Shown here piece after piece: positions 1-4,646 of a stretch of DNA of 8,669 nucleotides. Each line of letters opens with the position of its first letter. The first letter of the stretch is position 1. The translations under genes were made by a program, and so were the position numbers. The DNA is taken from positions 1 to 8,669 of the forward strand of contig CAYNEI010000082.1 in NCBI GenBank assembly GCA_964396185.1, read 5' to 3'. Below the pieces are notes generated by a model, which was not told where the DNA came from, did not search any database, and saw only the letters and a list, made by a program, of their open reading frames with translations. The DNA is from CAYNEI01 sp964396185 (GTDB taxonomy: Archaea; Thermoplasmatota; SW-10-69-26).

Positions 1-142
1 GCGTGCCTGCCTCCAGGATGTCCACGCCGCCGGCCACGGCGTCCGCGGCCATCTCGAGTGCCCGCGAGAGGTTCATCTGGTCCAGGGCGACCATGAGGCG
101 AGCGCGCTCGCCTGGGCCGGCGGGGGTCGGTTCAGGAGGCAT
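1..142 (-). CDS. 3-hexulose-6-phosphate synthase, N-terminal part (runs off the left edge)
   Basis: This is the first 47 codons of a gene read leftwards out of the window. The translation starts MPPEPTPAGPGERARLM and continues through VALDQMNLSRALEMA to GGVDILEAGT. The VALDxxxLxxAL segment followed by GGVDxxEAGT is the first beta-alpha unit of the hexulose-6-phosphate synthase/OMP decarboxylase superfamily, and EAGT rather than EIGT favours hexulose-6-phosphate synthase. In archaea this enzyme, with hexuloisomerase, makes ribulose-5-phosphate and formaldehyde from fructose-6-phosphate and so replaces the oxidative pentose phosphate pathway. The catalytic Asp of the VALD motif is present. Only the N-terminus is visible, so a fusion partner or the exact substrate cannot be judged. 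No SD precedes the ATG. A weak AT-rich patch (CCTTTTGC, about 166-173) lies about 27 nt upstream, which would fit a leaderless transcript. Confidence 0.75.
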   Translation of the reverse strand, partial: MPPEPTPAGPGERARLMVALDQMNLSRALEMAADAVAGGVDILEAGT

Positions 143-488
143 GGCGGCCCCAGACGGTGACCGGAGCAAAAGGGTTGTCCTCCCTCGAACGGGCGGAGAA
201 GACCTGGGGTCGGACCATGGAGACGTCCCTGGGGTGGGACCAAGAAGCACACGGAGGACACGACGGGCCACAGGGGAACCAACCAGGGGGGACCCCCACG
301 AAGGGAACAGACCGAAGGTGACCACCGATCTCCAGGGTCCTTGGTGGCCCGTAGTGACCCTCGTGGCCTTGGTGGTCGGGTTCACGGCTGGCCGCAACAG
401 GGCCCCGGACAGGGTCCACGTGAAACCGGTCGAATATGAGCTTTACGGCGCCTGTTTCACCTTTTCTAAGGCGTTTCGGCGACAGTGG
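143..488. other. Intergenic stretch without a convincing gene
   Basis: No open frame here has a start, codon pattern and composition that look like a gene. The only repetition seen is an imperfect tandem repeat of about 25 nt, with CTGGGGTCGGACCATG near 204-219 and CTGGGGTGGGACCAAG near 229-244. A plus-strand frame starting at GTG 318 encodes a hydrophobic stretch (PWWPVVTLVALVVGFTAG), but it has no supporting promoter and runs into the RNA candidate downstream, so it is not called. The stretch probably holds the promoter of the leftward hexulose-phosphate synthase gene and of the rightward RNA candidate. Confidence 0.5.
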
Positions 489-497
489 TATATGTTA
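489..497 (+). promoter_or_regulatory. TATA element of the RNA candidate
   Basis: The sequence TATATGTTA sits in otherwise GC-rich DNA. Its centre is about 26 nt upstream of position 518, which is where the first base-paired structure of the RNA candidate begins. This is the usual archaeal TATA-to-start distance. The identification rests on sequence and spacing only. Confidence 0.5.
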
Positions 498-517
498 CCA
501 AGGCCCATGCATGTTCC

Positions 518-905
518 CGCGTCGTGAAGGACGCGCACGAGGTTCGCGTGGCGCTTGCGCCGCGCTCCATCGCACGGGATCCCCGTGCGAGCCCCTGGCC
601 ATCGAGCCCCCCTCGGGGGACGGACGTCGCAGGCGTCCAACAAGCCCGATGGAGCCGCTGCGTGCACGAGCGGACACCGCTTCCCCGGTGCCCCCGCGCG
701 AGCACGTGCCTGCCCCTGCGATCGCCTTCGGGTGGTCGGCAGGCCTCATCCGCGCCGGTCGAGGTACCGCCCCGGGATGCCCCGGAAGCGCCTGAGGCCG
801 GCAAGGAGGACGGCACCGCTTCGGCGGGGTCGCGAGCGCTGGAGGCATGGAAGGCGGGCATGAACCGCCGCCGCGTGCGCGTCCGTCACGGCCGGACCAC
901 TTCTT
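518..905 (+). ncRNA. Candidate structured non-coding RNA, family not recognised
   Basis: Positions 521-539 pair with 874-892 over 19 positions, with one G-U pair and one A-G mismatch, closing a domain of about 370 nt. Inside are many local hairpins: 546-553/558-565 (loop CTTG), 570-578/582-590 (9 bp), 607-611/615-619, 622-626/634-638, 655-659/669-673, 675-679/686-690, 742-748/793-799 enclosing 772-776/781-785, 816-819/824-827 with a C(UUCG)G tetraloop, and 853-857/865-869. A TATA element lies 26 nt before the 5' end, and a T-rich tract (TTCTTGTTCCT) starts at 901. Size and end-pairing resemble RNase P or SRP RNA. However, the conserved GAGGAAAGTCC region of RNase P RNA and the GGAAGGGAGCAG-type helix 8 of SRP RNA were not found on either strand. 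Alternatives are a divergent member of those families or a small mobile element with terminal inverted repeats. The boundaries are approximate. Confidence 0.45.
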
Positions 906-1006
906 GTTCCTCCGAGTGAACCAACCCCTCACCACAAGGGCACAAGGAGCACCACGGGGGTCAGGTTTTAGCCCTCCCAGAGCTCTCCCGGCTCGGCGGT
1001 GCGGCG

Positions 1007-1291
1007 ATGCCTACGACGGTACCGATCCGGGAAGAGGACATGCGCAGGCTGGAAAGGCTCCAAGCACGGATCGCCTTGGAGACCGAAGAGCGCCCGAGCC
1101 TTGAGGAGGTCCTCCATCGACTTCTAGACGTGGCCGAGAAGCACCCGGCCGCGCTCGGGATCCTCGACGAGCCCCCTCAGCTCACAGAGGAGGAGAAGGA
1201 GCGGTTCTCCTCGACGAGCCTCCCACTCGGCGGGATCGACCACGAGAAGATCGACGAGATCCTCTACGGTGGTCCAGACGGCCCCGTATGA
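1007..1291 (+). CDS. VapB-like ribbon-helix-helix antitoxin, apparently without its VapC partner
   Basis: This 94-residue protein begins MPTTVPIREEDMRRLERLQ, a short beta strand followed by a basic helix, as in the N-terminal ribbon-helix-helix DNA-binding domains of archaeal VapB antitoxins. The segment RPSLEEVLHRLLDVAEKHP (about 28-46) would be the second helix. The C-terminal part, ending GGIDHEKIDEILYGG, resembles the toxin-neutralising tails of such antitoxins. In VapBC pairs the toxin normally follows at once, and the stop codon here does overlap an ATG (ATGA, 1288-1291). The frame opened by that ATG reads MSCGINTWYYEV and then runs antisense through the 3' end of the convergent pilin gene, so no PIN-domain toxin exists. 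The protein could still act as a free regulator or neutralise a toxin encoded elsewhere. An AT-rich patch (TTTTAG, about 966-971) could be its promoter. The family call comes from pattern similarity and is moderate. Confidence 0.6.
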   Translation: MPTTVPIREEDMRRLERLQARIALETEERPSLEEVLHRLLDVAEKHPAALGILDEPPQLTEEEKERFSSTSLPLGGIDHEKIDEILYGGPDGPV

Positions 1292-1313
1292 GCTGCGGGA
1301 TTAACACGTGGTA

Positions 1314-1877
1314 CTACGAGGTCGGCGCCACCTCGTCGCACCGCACCGTCGTATCGAGGATCAGCGAGCTTCGAACCACCACTGAGAGCAGATGGGAGCC
1401 CGAGCCCTGGCAGGGCACGTAGAGGGCCGCACCCGTGGACCATGTGTCGTCGCCGTCGAAGGGGTCGCCATCGGTCCCGTCGCACTCAGCGTCGTACCCC
1501 GCGGCGGTGCCGCCCTCCGCCGCGGGGGTGACGCAGAGGACCTCACCGTCTGTGCCGCCTGGCCGGTGGGCGAGCACATCGTTGTCAGGATCGGTCACGT
1601 TGAAATCGAGCGCCGCGACACCGTACGGCGCGTTCTCACCCCGCACCAAGGTCAGCCGGATGAAGTCGTTGGCGCCGTTGCCGTCCGAGTCGTAGCCCGT
1701 GGCCCGGACGCTGGCGTCCTCCTGGCCCGAGTCCTCGGACCCGAAGCCGCTCACCCAGACGTACACGGTGGCAGCGAGCACGACCGTGATCGCCACCATG
1801 AGGATGACCGCGATCACCGGGCTCACGCCCGGGTCCCCATCGAACTCCTTGCCCCTTGCGTGCAGATTCGCCTTCAT
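1314..1877 (-). CDS. Archaeal type IV pilin, array copy 1 (most divergent)
   Basis: This is a secreted pilus subunit of 187 residues. It has a charged N-terminus (MKANLHARGKEFDGDPG) and then the class III signal core VSPVIAVILMVAITVVLAAT, expected to be cut by prepilin peptidase between Gly17 and Val18. The hydrophobic helix (about 18-43) packs into the pilus core. The exposed domain carries YDSDGNGANDF (62-72), the conserved block IRLTLVRGENAPYG, a variable segment (about 92-147) and Cys115, Cys132, Cys156 and Cys180. The MKAN start was chosen because all four paralogues share it; here the upstream GGGGTGGTGGG is a poorer SD than in the other copies. The copy differs most from its paralogues (for example YVPCQGSGSHLLSVVV where the others have CQ[DE][SN]GRH). 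It also lacks both their terminator-type hairpin and their upstream element. It converges on the VapB-like gene with a 22-nt gap. Confidence 0.92.
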   Translation of the reverse strand: MKANLHARGKEFDGDPGVSPVIAVILMVAITVVLAATVYVWVSGFGSEDSGQEDASVRATGYDSDGNGANDFIRLTLVRGENAPYGVAALDFNVTDPDNDVLAHRPGGTDGEVLCVTPAAEGGTAAGYDAECDGTDGDPFDGDDTWSTGAALYVPCQGSGSHLLSVVVRSSLILDTTVRCDEVAPTS

Positions 1878-1941
1878 ACCCACCACCCCAGGCACAACGA
1901 ACCCCGCGAGTCGCCTGGATGGCCAGCCACGGGACTATCGA

Positions 1942-1949
1942 GGTATAAA
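1942..1949 (-). promoter_or_regulatory. TATA box of pilin copy 1
   Basis: Read on the minus strand the sequence is TTTATACC, the best TATA match in this spacer. It is centred about 68 nt upstream of the pilin ATG and predicts a 5' leader of about 40 nt. The upstream side is crowded by the terminator hairpin of pilin copy 2 only about 35 bp away, leaving little room for an activator site. Confidence 0.65.
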
Positions 1950-1982
1950 CTCCGCGCATGGACCTCCCTGCGGCCGAAGGAG

Positions 1983-2026
1983 CCCCCGAAGGGGGAACGG
2001 GCGCACCTGCCCAGGTGCGCCCGTTC
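1983..2026 (-). terminator. Terminator-type hairpin pair after pilin copy 2
   Basis: A 14-bp perfect stem (1995-2008 with 2013-2026, loop GCCC) begins 39 nt past the stop codon of pilin copy 2. A second short hairpin follows immediately (1983-1987 with 1991-1995, loop GAA). No T-run follows, so it may act as an RNA 3'-end stabiliser or processing signal rather than an intrinsic terminator. Confidence 0.6.
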
Positions 2027-2064
2027 TGATGCCAGGGTTGAGAGAGTCGCTGGTCCTGAAAGGA

Positions 2065-2622
2065 TCAGCTGACCCCGTCAGCAGCGGCCTCGTCGCAGCG
2101 GATCGAGTCCTCAAGCACCACGCTGTTCCGGATCGTGAGGGACAAGTGGTGGCGGCCAGAGTCCTGGCATGGGACGTAGAGGGCTTCACCGGTGTCCCAT
2201 TCGTCGTCAGCATCGTTGCCGAAGGCATCTGCAACCACACAAGTTCCGGCTTCAGCAGCGTCCTCGTCGGGCTCGTTACAGAGGATCGCTTGCGTCGTCT
2301 CACTCGAATCGTGTGTGATCCCAGTGTTGTCCGGCGCGGTCAGGATGAAGTCGAGCGCAACCTCACCGTACGGCGCGTTCTCGCCACGCACCAGCGTGAG
2401 CCGGATCCAGTCCGAGGCGCCGTTCCCATCGGAATCGAAGCCGACAGCACGGACCTGGGCGTTCTCTGAGCCAGTGTCGTCGGTTGAGAACCCACTGACC
2501 CACACGTACACGGTCGCGGCGAGCACGACCGTGATCGCTACCATGAGGATGACCGCAATCACCGGGCTGACACCCGAGTCATCGCGCACCCCTTGCTTGA
2601 TCGCACGGAGATTGGCCTTCAT
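2065..2622 (-). CDS. Archaeal type IV pilin, array copy 2
   Basis: This 185-residue type IV pilin precursor has N-terminus MKANLRAIKQGVRDDSG, predicted prepilin-peptidase cleavage after Gly17, and the core VSPVIAVILMVAITVVLAAT. The exposed domain has GFDSDGNGASDWI (61-73), which resembles a DxDxNGxxD calcium-binding loop. It is followed by the invariant RLTLVRGENAPYG and a variable region of about 92-143. The tail ALYVPCQDSGRH...RCDE is conserved. Cysteines are at 115, 128, 152 and 176. The start is fixed by a strong SD, GGAGGTG, 6 nt upstream of ATG; an upstream TTG in frame overlaps the SD and is not preferred. The gene has its own TATA box and a downstream hairpin, so it is probably monocistronic. 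It shares promoter-upstream sequence with copy 3, suggesting a recent duplication or shared regulation. Confidence 0.94.
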   Translation of the reverse strand: MKANLRAIKQGVRDDSGVSPVIAVILMVAITVVLAATVYVWVSGFSTDDTGSENAQVRAVGFDSDGNGASDWIRLTLVRGENAPYGEVALDFILTAPDNTGITHDSSETTQAILCNEPDEDAAEAGTCVVADAFGNDADDEWDTGEALYVPCQDSGRHHLSLTIRNSVVLEDSIRCDEAAADGVS

Positions 2623-2687
2623 CGTCGGCACCTCCAAGGGGTGCCCGTAACCGACAGGTCCCTCGGCATGGACCCCTCAGCTTCCCG

Positions 2688-2695
2688 GATATTTG
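2688..2695 (-). promoter_or_regulatory. TATA box of pilin copy 2
   Basis: The minus-strand sequence CAAATATC stands out in GC-rich DNA, about 70 nt upstream of the pilin ATG. The predicted transcription start is near 2665, close to an ATG at 2669 that opens a 16-residue frame ending at the pilin start codon. Confidence 0.6.
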
Positions 2696-2722
2696 AGCGC
2701 CATCGGAACGGGCCTTCGGCTG

Positions 2723-2735
2723 AGGTCCAAAGGTC
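2723..2735 (-). promoter_or_regulatory. AGGTC direct-repeat element upstream of pilin copy 2
   Basis: The plus-strand sequence is AGGTCCAAAGGTC: two AGGTC half-sites separated by 3 nt. It starts 31-32 nt beyond the TATA centre. The same element, with one base changed, lies at the same distance from the TATA box of pilin copy 3. A GAACGGG motif is also shared just downstream of it. The position fits an activator site, but simple descent from a duplicated promoter is also possible. Confidence 0.4.
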
Positions 2736-2797
2736 AGTTGGGAGAGGAAAGTACGGAGCCCAGCGGCGCGCGTGCTGGGTGGGGGGAGAAAGAGAAG

Positions 2798-2823
2798 ACG
2801 GACGCGCCTGGAGGCGCGTCCGT
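2798..2823 (-). terminator. Terminator-type hairpin after pilin copy 3
   Basis: An 11-bp perfect stem (2798-2808 with 2813-2823, loop TGGA) begins 33 nt past the stop codon of pilin copy 3. On the minus strand it is followed by a pyrimidine tract (CTTCTCTTTCTCCCCCC), which suits transcription termination in archaea. The stem sequence is related to those after copies 2 and 4. Confidence 0.7.
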
Positions 2824-2855
2824 GCGGGCGGACGGCGCGGGCCAGCTCCCGATGA

Positions 2856-3419
2856 TCACGCAGTCTTGGCGTCCTCATCACAGCGGATGGTTTCCTCGAG
2901 GACCACGCTGTCACGGATCGTCAAGGAGATGAGGTGGCGGCCGGAGTCCTGGCACGGGACATAGAGGGCCTCGCCCGTGTCCCACTCGTCGTCGTATGTC
3001 GTCTCGTCACCGAACGCGTGGTCCGTTTCGCAGGTATCCTCTGTGCCGCCTGCGGCATCCTCGGTCGGCTCATTACAGAGAATCGCCTGATCCTCCGCAG
3101 TTGAATCGTGGGTCGTAAGCGCGTTGTCAGGATCGGTCAGGGTGAAGTCCAAAGCCGCTTCGCCATAAGGTGCGTTCTCCCCACGCACCAGTGTCAGTCG
3201 GATCCAGTCCGAAGCGCCGTTACCGTCGGAGTCGAACCCGACAGCACGGACCTGAGCGTTCTCTGGGCCCGAGTCGTCGCTCGAGAACCCGCTAACCCAT
3301 ACATACACGGTGGCAGCCAACACGACCGTGATCGCTACCATCAGGATGACCGCGATGACCGGACTGACGCCGGAGTCATCGTGCACGTCTTGCTCCTTCG
3401 CGTGGAGATTCGCCTTCAT
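2856..3419 (-). CDS. Archaeal type IV pilin, array copy 3
   Basis: This 187-residue type IV pilin precursor has N-terminus MKANLHAKEQDVHDDSG, predicted cleavage after Gly17, and a core helix identical to its paralogues. The extracellular domain has GFDSDGNGASDWI (61-73), then RLTLVRGENAPYG. A variable, acidic segment (about 92-147) precedes ALYVPCQDSGRH and ends near IRCDED. Cysteines are at 115, 130, 156 and 180. Two ATGs lie side by side (3422 and 3419). The second is chosen because it keeps the MKAN start and the 6-nt distance from the GGAGGTG SD seen in copy 2. The frame is open much further upstream, but that extension crosses the promoter and is not expected to be translated. It has its own TATA box, upstream AGGTC element and terminator hairpin, and is closest to copy 2. 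Confidence 0.94.
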   Translation of the reverse strand: MKANLHAKEQDVHDDSGVSPVIAVILMVAITVVLAATVYVWVSGFSSDDSGPENAQVRAVGFDSDGNGASDWIRLTLVRGENAPYGEAALDFTLTDPDNALTTHDSTAEDQAILCNEPTEDAAGGTEDTCETDHAFGDETTYDDEWDTGEALYVPCQDSGRHLISLTIRDSVVLEETIRCDEDAKTA

Positions 3420-3487
3420 CATGAGCACCTCCAAGGGAGCCTGTGTGGACGTAGACCCCTTGGCATGGGCTCTTCTCGCGCGGCGAG

Positions 3488-3495
3488 CGTATATG
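3488..3495 (-). promoter_or_regulatory. TATA box of pilin copy 3
   Basis: The minus-strand sequence CATATACG is centred about 73 nt upstream of the pilin ATG. The predicted transcription start is near 3466, exactly where an ATG opens a 15-residue frame that ends at the pilin start codon. Confidence 0.65.
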
Positions 3496-3522
3496 AACGG
3501 CTTGAGAACGGGAAACCGGTGA

Positions 3523-3535
3523 AGGTCCAGAGGTC
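3523..3535 (-). promoter_or_regulatory. AGGTC direct-repeat element upstream of pilin copy 3
   Basis: The plus-strand sequence AGGTCCAGAGGTC differs at one base from the element upstream of copy 2. It begins 31 nt beyond the TATA centre, the same spacing as there. It is absent at this position upstream of copies 1 and 4. Confidence 0.4.
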
Positions 3536-3607
3536 CCCTGTCGCCTACGGCCAAATGGCTGGAGCTGGGGCTAGGCTGGTGGATCGAGAATAGGAAGAAG
3601 GAGAGGA

Positions 3608-3632
3608 GACGGGCGCCCAGAAGGCGCCCGTC
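3608..3632 (-). terminator. Terminator-type hairpin after pilin copy 4
   Basis: A 10-bp perfect stem (3608-3617 with 3623-3632) begins 43 nt past the stop codon of pilin copy 4. On the minus strand it is followed by the pyrimidine-rich TCCTCTCCTTCTTCC, as after copy 3. The stem (GACGGGCGCC) resembles those of the other two copies. Confidence 0.7.
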
Positions 3633-3674
3633 GGTCGAGGGCCGCTCAAGGCGACCCGCTGACGATCAGGCTAC

Positions 3675-4223
3675 TTACTGAGCGATCTCGTCACAGCGGA
3701 CCGAGTCCTCGAGGACGACGCTGTTGCGGATCGTCAGGGAGAGCAGGTGGCGCCCATTCTCCTGGCAGGGTACGTACAGGGCCTGGCCAGTATCCCACTC
3801 GTCGTCTGCGTCATTGCCGAACGCATCGGCTGCGACCTCACACAGACCATCGTCGGCTGTGCCACCATCGTCAGGGTTCTCACAGAGGACCCGGGCAGCC
3901 GCATCACTCGCGTTGTGGGTGGTCAGTGTGTTGTCCGGAGCGGTGAGACTGAACGTCATCGCAGCATCACCGTAAGGCGCGTTCTCACCACGCACGAGCG
4001 TCAGTCGGATCCAGTCCGAGGCTCCGTTGTTATCAGAGTCGAACCCAACGGCTCGAACCTGAGCGTTCTCCGGGCCCCCATCATCACTCGAGAACCCGCT
4101 TACCCACACGTACACGGTCGCGGCAAGCACGACAGTGATCGCTACCATGAGGATCACAGCGATGACAGGGCTGACACCCTCGTCGTCGCGGACCCTCTTC
4201 ATCGCTTGGATATTGGCCTTCAT
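3675..4223 (-). CDS. Archaeal type IV pilin, array copy 4
   Basis: This 182-residue type IV pilin precursor has N-terminus MKANIQAMKRVRDDEG, one residue shorter before the cut site than its paralogues, with predicted cleavage after Gly16. The core helix VSPVIAVILMVAITVVLAAT is unchanged. The exposed domain has FDSDNNGASDWI (61-72; the fifth loop position reads N-N-G rather than G-N-G), RLTLVRGENAPYG and a variable part of about 90-145. It ends with ALYVPCQENGRH and VRCDEI. Cysteines are at 114, 128, 153 and 177. GGAGGT lies 7 nt before the ATG. This is the upstream end of the array and faces away from the uS15 gene across a gap of 423 bp. It has its own promoter and terminator-type hairpin. 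Confidence 0.94.
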   Translation of the reverse strand: MKANIQAMKRVRDDEGVSPVIAVILMVAITVVLAATVYVWVSGFSSDDGGPENAQVRAVGFDSDNNGASDWIRLTLVRGENAPYGDAAMTFSLTAPDNTLTTHNASDAAARVLCENPDDGGTADDGLCEVAADAFGNDADDEWDTGQALYVPCQENGRHLLSLTIRNSVVLEDSVRCDEIAQ

Positions 4224-4295
4224 CCTTGCTACCTCCAAGTAGCCACGCGAGAGCGCAGCGTTGGCTTGGACAGGCCAAAGCTCGCGAGACCCGCC

Positions 4296-4309
4296 TACTT
4301 AAGCCTTTC
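4296..4309 (-). promoter_or_regulatory. TATA box and possible BRE of pilin copy 4
   Basis: On the minus strand GAAAGG is followed by CTTAAGTA, resembling a purine-rich BRE next to a TATA box. The TATA part is centred about 77 nt upstream of the pilin ATG, similar to the other three copies. Confidence 0.55.
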
Positions 4310-4310
4310 A

Positions 4311-4600
4311 TCAGGCCCCTCCGGCCTGTGACCACAGATATGACAGGGGTTGGGGCTGTGCTCGCCAGGAGAGCGCGCTTGCAGCACGCTGAAAAGCGCG
4401 CGTTCGGGGCATTAAAACGGCGGAAGGCGGGGTGCTCGTGGAGGGAGCGGTCGCAGCTACCCCTGGATGGTCGACTCTGCGAACCCAGACACGCTGCTCT
4501 CACACAACCCCCCCACCATCTGGCGCGCGCCGCAGGCGCGCTACGATCGCGGCCTCGGCGCCATCAGCGCGAGGCCGGGAGCCCCGAGCCGCCGCACGCG
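4311..4600. other. Divergent intergenic region, no gene seen
   Basis: This spacer separates the leftward pilin array from the rightward uS15 gene. It holds a short hairpin (4312-4317 with 4323-4328) and an AT-rich island ATTAAAA at 4411-4417. No tRNA or protein gene was recognised. The uS15 frame is open upstream to 4467, but that extension is low-complexity in character and lies ahead of the uS15 TATA box, so it is not part of the gene. Confidence 0.5.
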
Positions 4601-4606
4601 TAGGGC

Positions 4607-4612
4607 TATATA
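4607..4612 (+). promoter_or_regulatory. TATA box of the uS15 gene
   Basis: TATATA lies about 37 nt upstream of the chosen ATG, predicting a leader of roughly 10 nt. It supports the 4647 start over the longer open frame. Confidence 0.7.
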
Positions 4613-4646
4613 CGAGGAGTCGTTTGGCGGCTCCCCAGGTGGCACG

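Noticed and set aside
201..248. Imperfect 25-nt tandem repeat, considered as a CRISPR-like or iteron repeat
   Set aside because: Only two imperfect units, with no further copies and no spacer structure.
318..527. Plus-strand frame from GTG with a hydrophobic segment (PWWPVVTLVALVVGFTAG), a possible small membrane protein
   Set aside because: No TATA at the right distance, no good SD, and the C-terminal half overlaps the TATA element and 5' end of the RNA candidate with no protein-like character.
466..935. Several long overlapping frames on both strands
   Set aside because: All are rich in Arg, Ala, Pro and Gly as expected of GC-rich non-coding DNA, none resembles a known protein, and the region is better explained by RNA structure.
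1874..1930. GTG-started upstream frame ending on the pilin copy 1 start codon
   Set aside because: The GTG lies only about 16 nt after the TATA centre, upstream of the expected transcription start. Any frame reaching ATGAAG in this phase will stop there by chance.
2731..2760. GAGAGGAAAGTACGG in the spacer between pilin copies 2 and 3, similar to the GAGGAAAGTCC core of RNase P RNA
   Set aside because: The spacer is too short to hold an RNase P RNA and the partner conserved regions are absent.
4304..4312. Minus-strand TGATGAAAG, similar to a C box of C/D guide RNAs
   Set aside because: No D box (CTGA) at a suitable distance, and the bases are better explained as BRE sequence of the pilin copy 4 promoter.
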